A DNA stretch of 7,617 nucleotides from an uncultured Eubacterium sp. GTDB lineage: Bacteria; Bacillota; Clostridia; Lachnospirales; Lachnospiraceae. The notes beneath the pieces were generated by a model. It was given only the letters and a program-made list of their open reading frames with translations, was not told the origin of the DNA and did no database searches. The stretch's first letter is position 1, and the number at the start of each line of letters is the position of its first letter. Positions 6,558-7,617 of the stretch are shown one piece after another. The translations under genes were made by a program, and so were the position numbers. The stretch lies in NCBI RefSeq assembly GCF_934295145.1, contig NZ_CAKRAS010000085.1, forward strand, positions 1 through 7,617, given 5' to 3'.

Positions 6558-7617
6558 ATGCTTTCAGATGATGTGATAATATATGTGCCAGATGACCAGA
6601 TAGAAGAGTACAAGAAGGTTTTTGAAGAAAATAATAAAGATTTGAACATTCAGCCAAGTGGAAAGCCGGCTGTGCTCTATTCAGCTGAAGACTATCTGGA
6701 TACAGAGAATCTGGAATTTGACGCAGAAACAGAAAGCATCACAGGTTATAATGGAATGAATACCAGACTGACGATTCCGGAGAGTATTGATGGCGTGCCG
6801 GTAAAATCAATTGGTGAAAGAGCTTTATGCGAAGATCCTCTTTTAGGGTATGTGACTCTTCCAGAGGGACTGGAACATGTTGGAGAAGAGGCTTTTAGTA
6901 TCACTGATACATTAAAATATGTGGAATTTCCGTCTACTCTGAAAACTATTGATAAGAAAGGTTTTTCATCTTATCGGGGATTCAGGCTGGATCTTCCGGA
7001 TAGTCTGGAATATATCGGAGAAGAAGCGTTCAGCTATTTTTCGGTAGAAACAGACCTGATCATTCCTGAAGGCGTAAAGGAACTCGGCCCTGGTGCATTC
7101 TCAGTAGCTTCAGGATTACAGAGAGTATTTCTTCCAGCAAGTCTGGAGAAGATAGGGGATAATTGCTTTAGAAATTCTCCTATTACTTATGTTTATATGG
7201 AGGGATTGGAGCTGCCGGAAATTTCGGATACCGCCTTTGATAAGTGTGAATACCTGAGAGACATAGATCTGAACGAAAAGTGTACCAAGCAGCAGATGCT
7301 GGATGTACAGGCGCTCGTTAATGCAATGGGACTGGAGTGCCGGGTATGGCGAAACCAGAATACAGAGGTTGAATATGCACGCTTTTCTGTTGAAGAGCTT
7401 CCGGATGACCCCAGTAAGTTATACTTAACTGGATACGAGGAAGAAGCCGCGAAGGTGCGCAGCTATGATACTTATACAATAGGCGAGGAGGATAAAAGAG
7501 TAGTAGGAATCGTCGATAGTGCATTGAAGGGCGATCAGACGATAACCTATTTTGCGGTGCCTCATAACGATGAATTCGTTTATGTCGGAAAAGAAGCTTT
7601 TGCAGACAGTATTGTGG
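6558..7617 (+). CDS. BspA-type leucine-rich-repeat protein, 3' end outside window, probably missing its N-terminus
   Basis: The frame is open from 6507 to the window edge. The first possible ATG is at 6558, giving at least 353 residues. LRR_5/BspA-type repeats are clear, each with an I/L/V-G-x-x-A-F-like core followed by L-x-x-x-x-LP: VKSIGERAL (82-90), VGEEAF (108-113), IGEEAF (153-158), LGPGAF (176-181), IGDNCF (199-204), ISDTAF (222-227) and VGKEAF (343-348). The family is usually secreted or surface-attached and used for adhesion or binding, but no signal peptide, span or zinc ribbon is present here. LRR-like coding continues upstream of the ATG (IIGPEAFG from about 6534), so the first ATG is internal to a repeat and the true beginning appears lost. 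AGAGG at 6545-6549 could act as a weak ribosome site but also encodes the repeat. One 60-base line here (7441-7500) is 47% GC against 32% for one line of the peptidase gene (4681-4740), hinting at a separate history. It may be a remnant pseudogene. Confidence 0.75.
   Translation, partial: MLSDDVIIYVPDDQIEEYKKVFEENNKDLNIQPSGKPAVLYSAEDYLDTENLEFDAETESITGYNGMNTRLTIPESIDGVPVKSIGERALCEDPLLGYVTLPEGLEHVGEEAFSITDTLKYVEFPSTLKTIDKKGFSSYRGFRLDLPDSLEYIGEEAFSYFSVETDLIIPEGVKELGPGAFSVASGLQRVFLPASLEKIGDNCFRNSPITYVYMEGLELPEISDTAFDKCEYLRDIDLNEKCTKQQMLDVQALVNAMGLECRVWRNQNTEVEYARFSVEELPDDPSKLYLTGYEEEAAKVRSYDTYTIGEEDKRVVGIVDSALKGDQTITYFAVPHNDEFVYVGKEAFADSIV

Noticed and set aside
6434..6657. Two overlapping minus-strand frames over the terminator and the beginning of the leucine-rich-repeat region
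   Set aside because: Both read through the terminator hairpin and lie opposite repeat coding; neither resembles a protein.

Overview
The window is AT-rich, with well-formed Shine-Dalgarno sites, intrinsic terminators and protein types common in gut Bacillota (Clostridia, most likely a Lachnospiraceae-like organism). That assignment is an inference from protein style and composition, not from a marker gene. No RNA gene, insertion sequence, transposase or CRISPR array was seen.

Layout. Bases 1-28 hold the first nine codons of a gene on the minus strand whose start resembles an XRE/Cro-type helix-turn-helix regulator. Bases 29-138 are a divergent control region with back-to-back promoter candidates, a perfect 17-base palindrome (100-116) and eight TTGTA/TACAA pentamers. 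Four plus-strand genes follow: a soluble coiled-coil protein with three zinc ribbons (139-738), a three-span membrane protein with a C-terminal C-type lectin-like domain (771-1964), a two-span protein with a PH-like tail (2062-2607), and a one-span protein with an NTF2-like extracytoplasmic domain (2633-3316). A strong intrinsic terminator (3382-3416) separates them from a fifth gene, a 989-residue membrane-anchored M4 (thermolysin-family) metallopeptidase homologue (3468-6437). A second terminator lies at 6469-6500. From about 6507 to the window end runs the body of a BspA-type leucine-rich-repeat protein that seems to lack its N-terminus.

How it fits together. All five complete proteins carry the same small zinc-ribbon module, mostly CxxC-x10-CxxC. 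In four of them it sits at the extreme N-terminus, before membrane spans. If the ribbon is cytoplasmic in every case, the span counts put the lectin, NTF2-like and peptidase domains outside the cell and the PH-like domain inside. The set therefore looks like a group of envelope proteins sharing one cytoplasmic tag, plus a soluble multi-ribbon partner, possibly controlled by the divergent regulator. This is a hypothesis from architecture. The most striking molecular detail is that the M4 protein keeps its zinc-binding residues but appears to have lost the Asp/His pair that stabilises the transition state in thermolysin (N465 and Y470 instead), so it may be a weak or non-catalytic enzyme.
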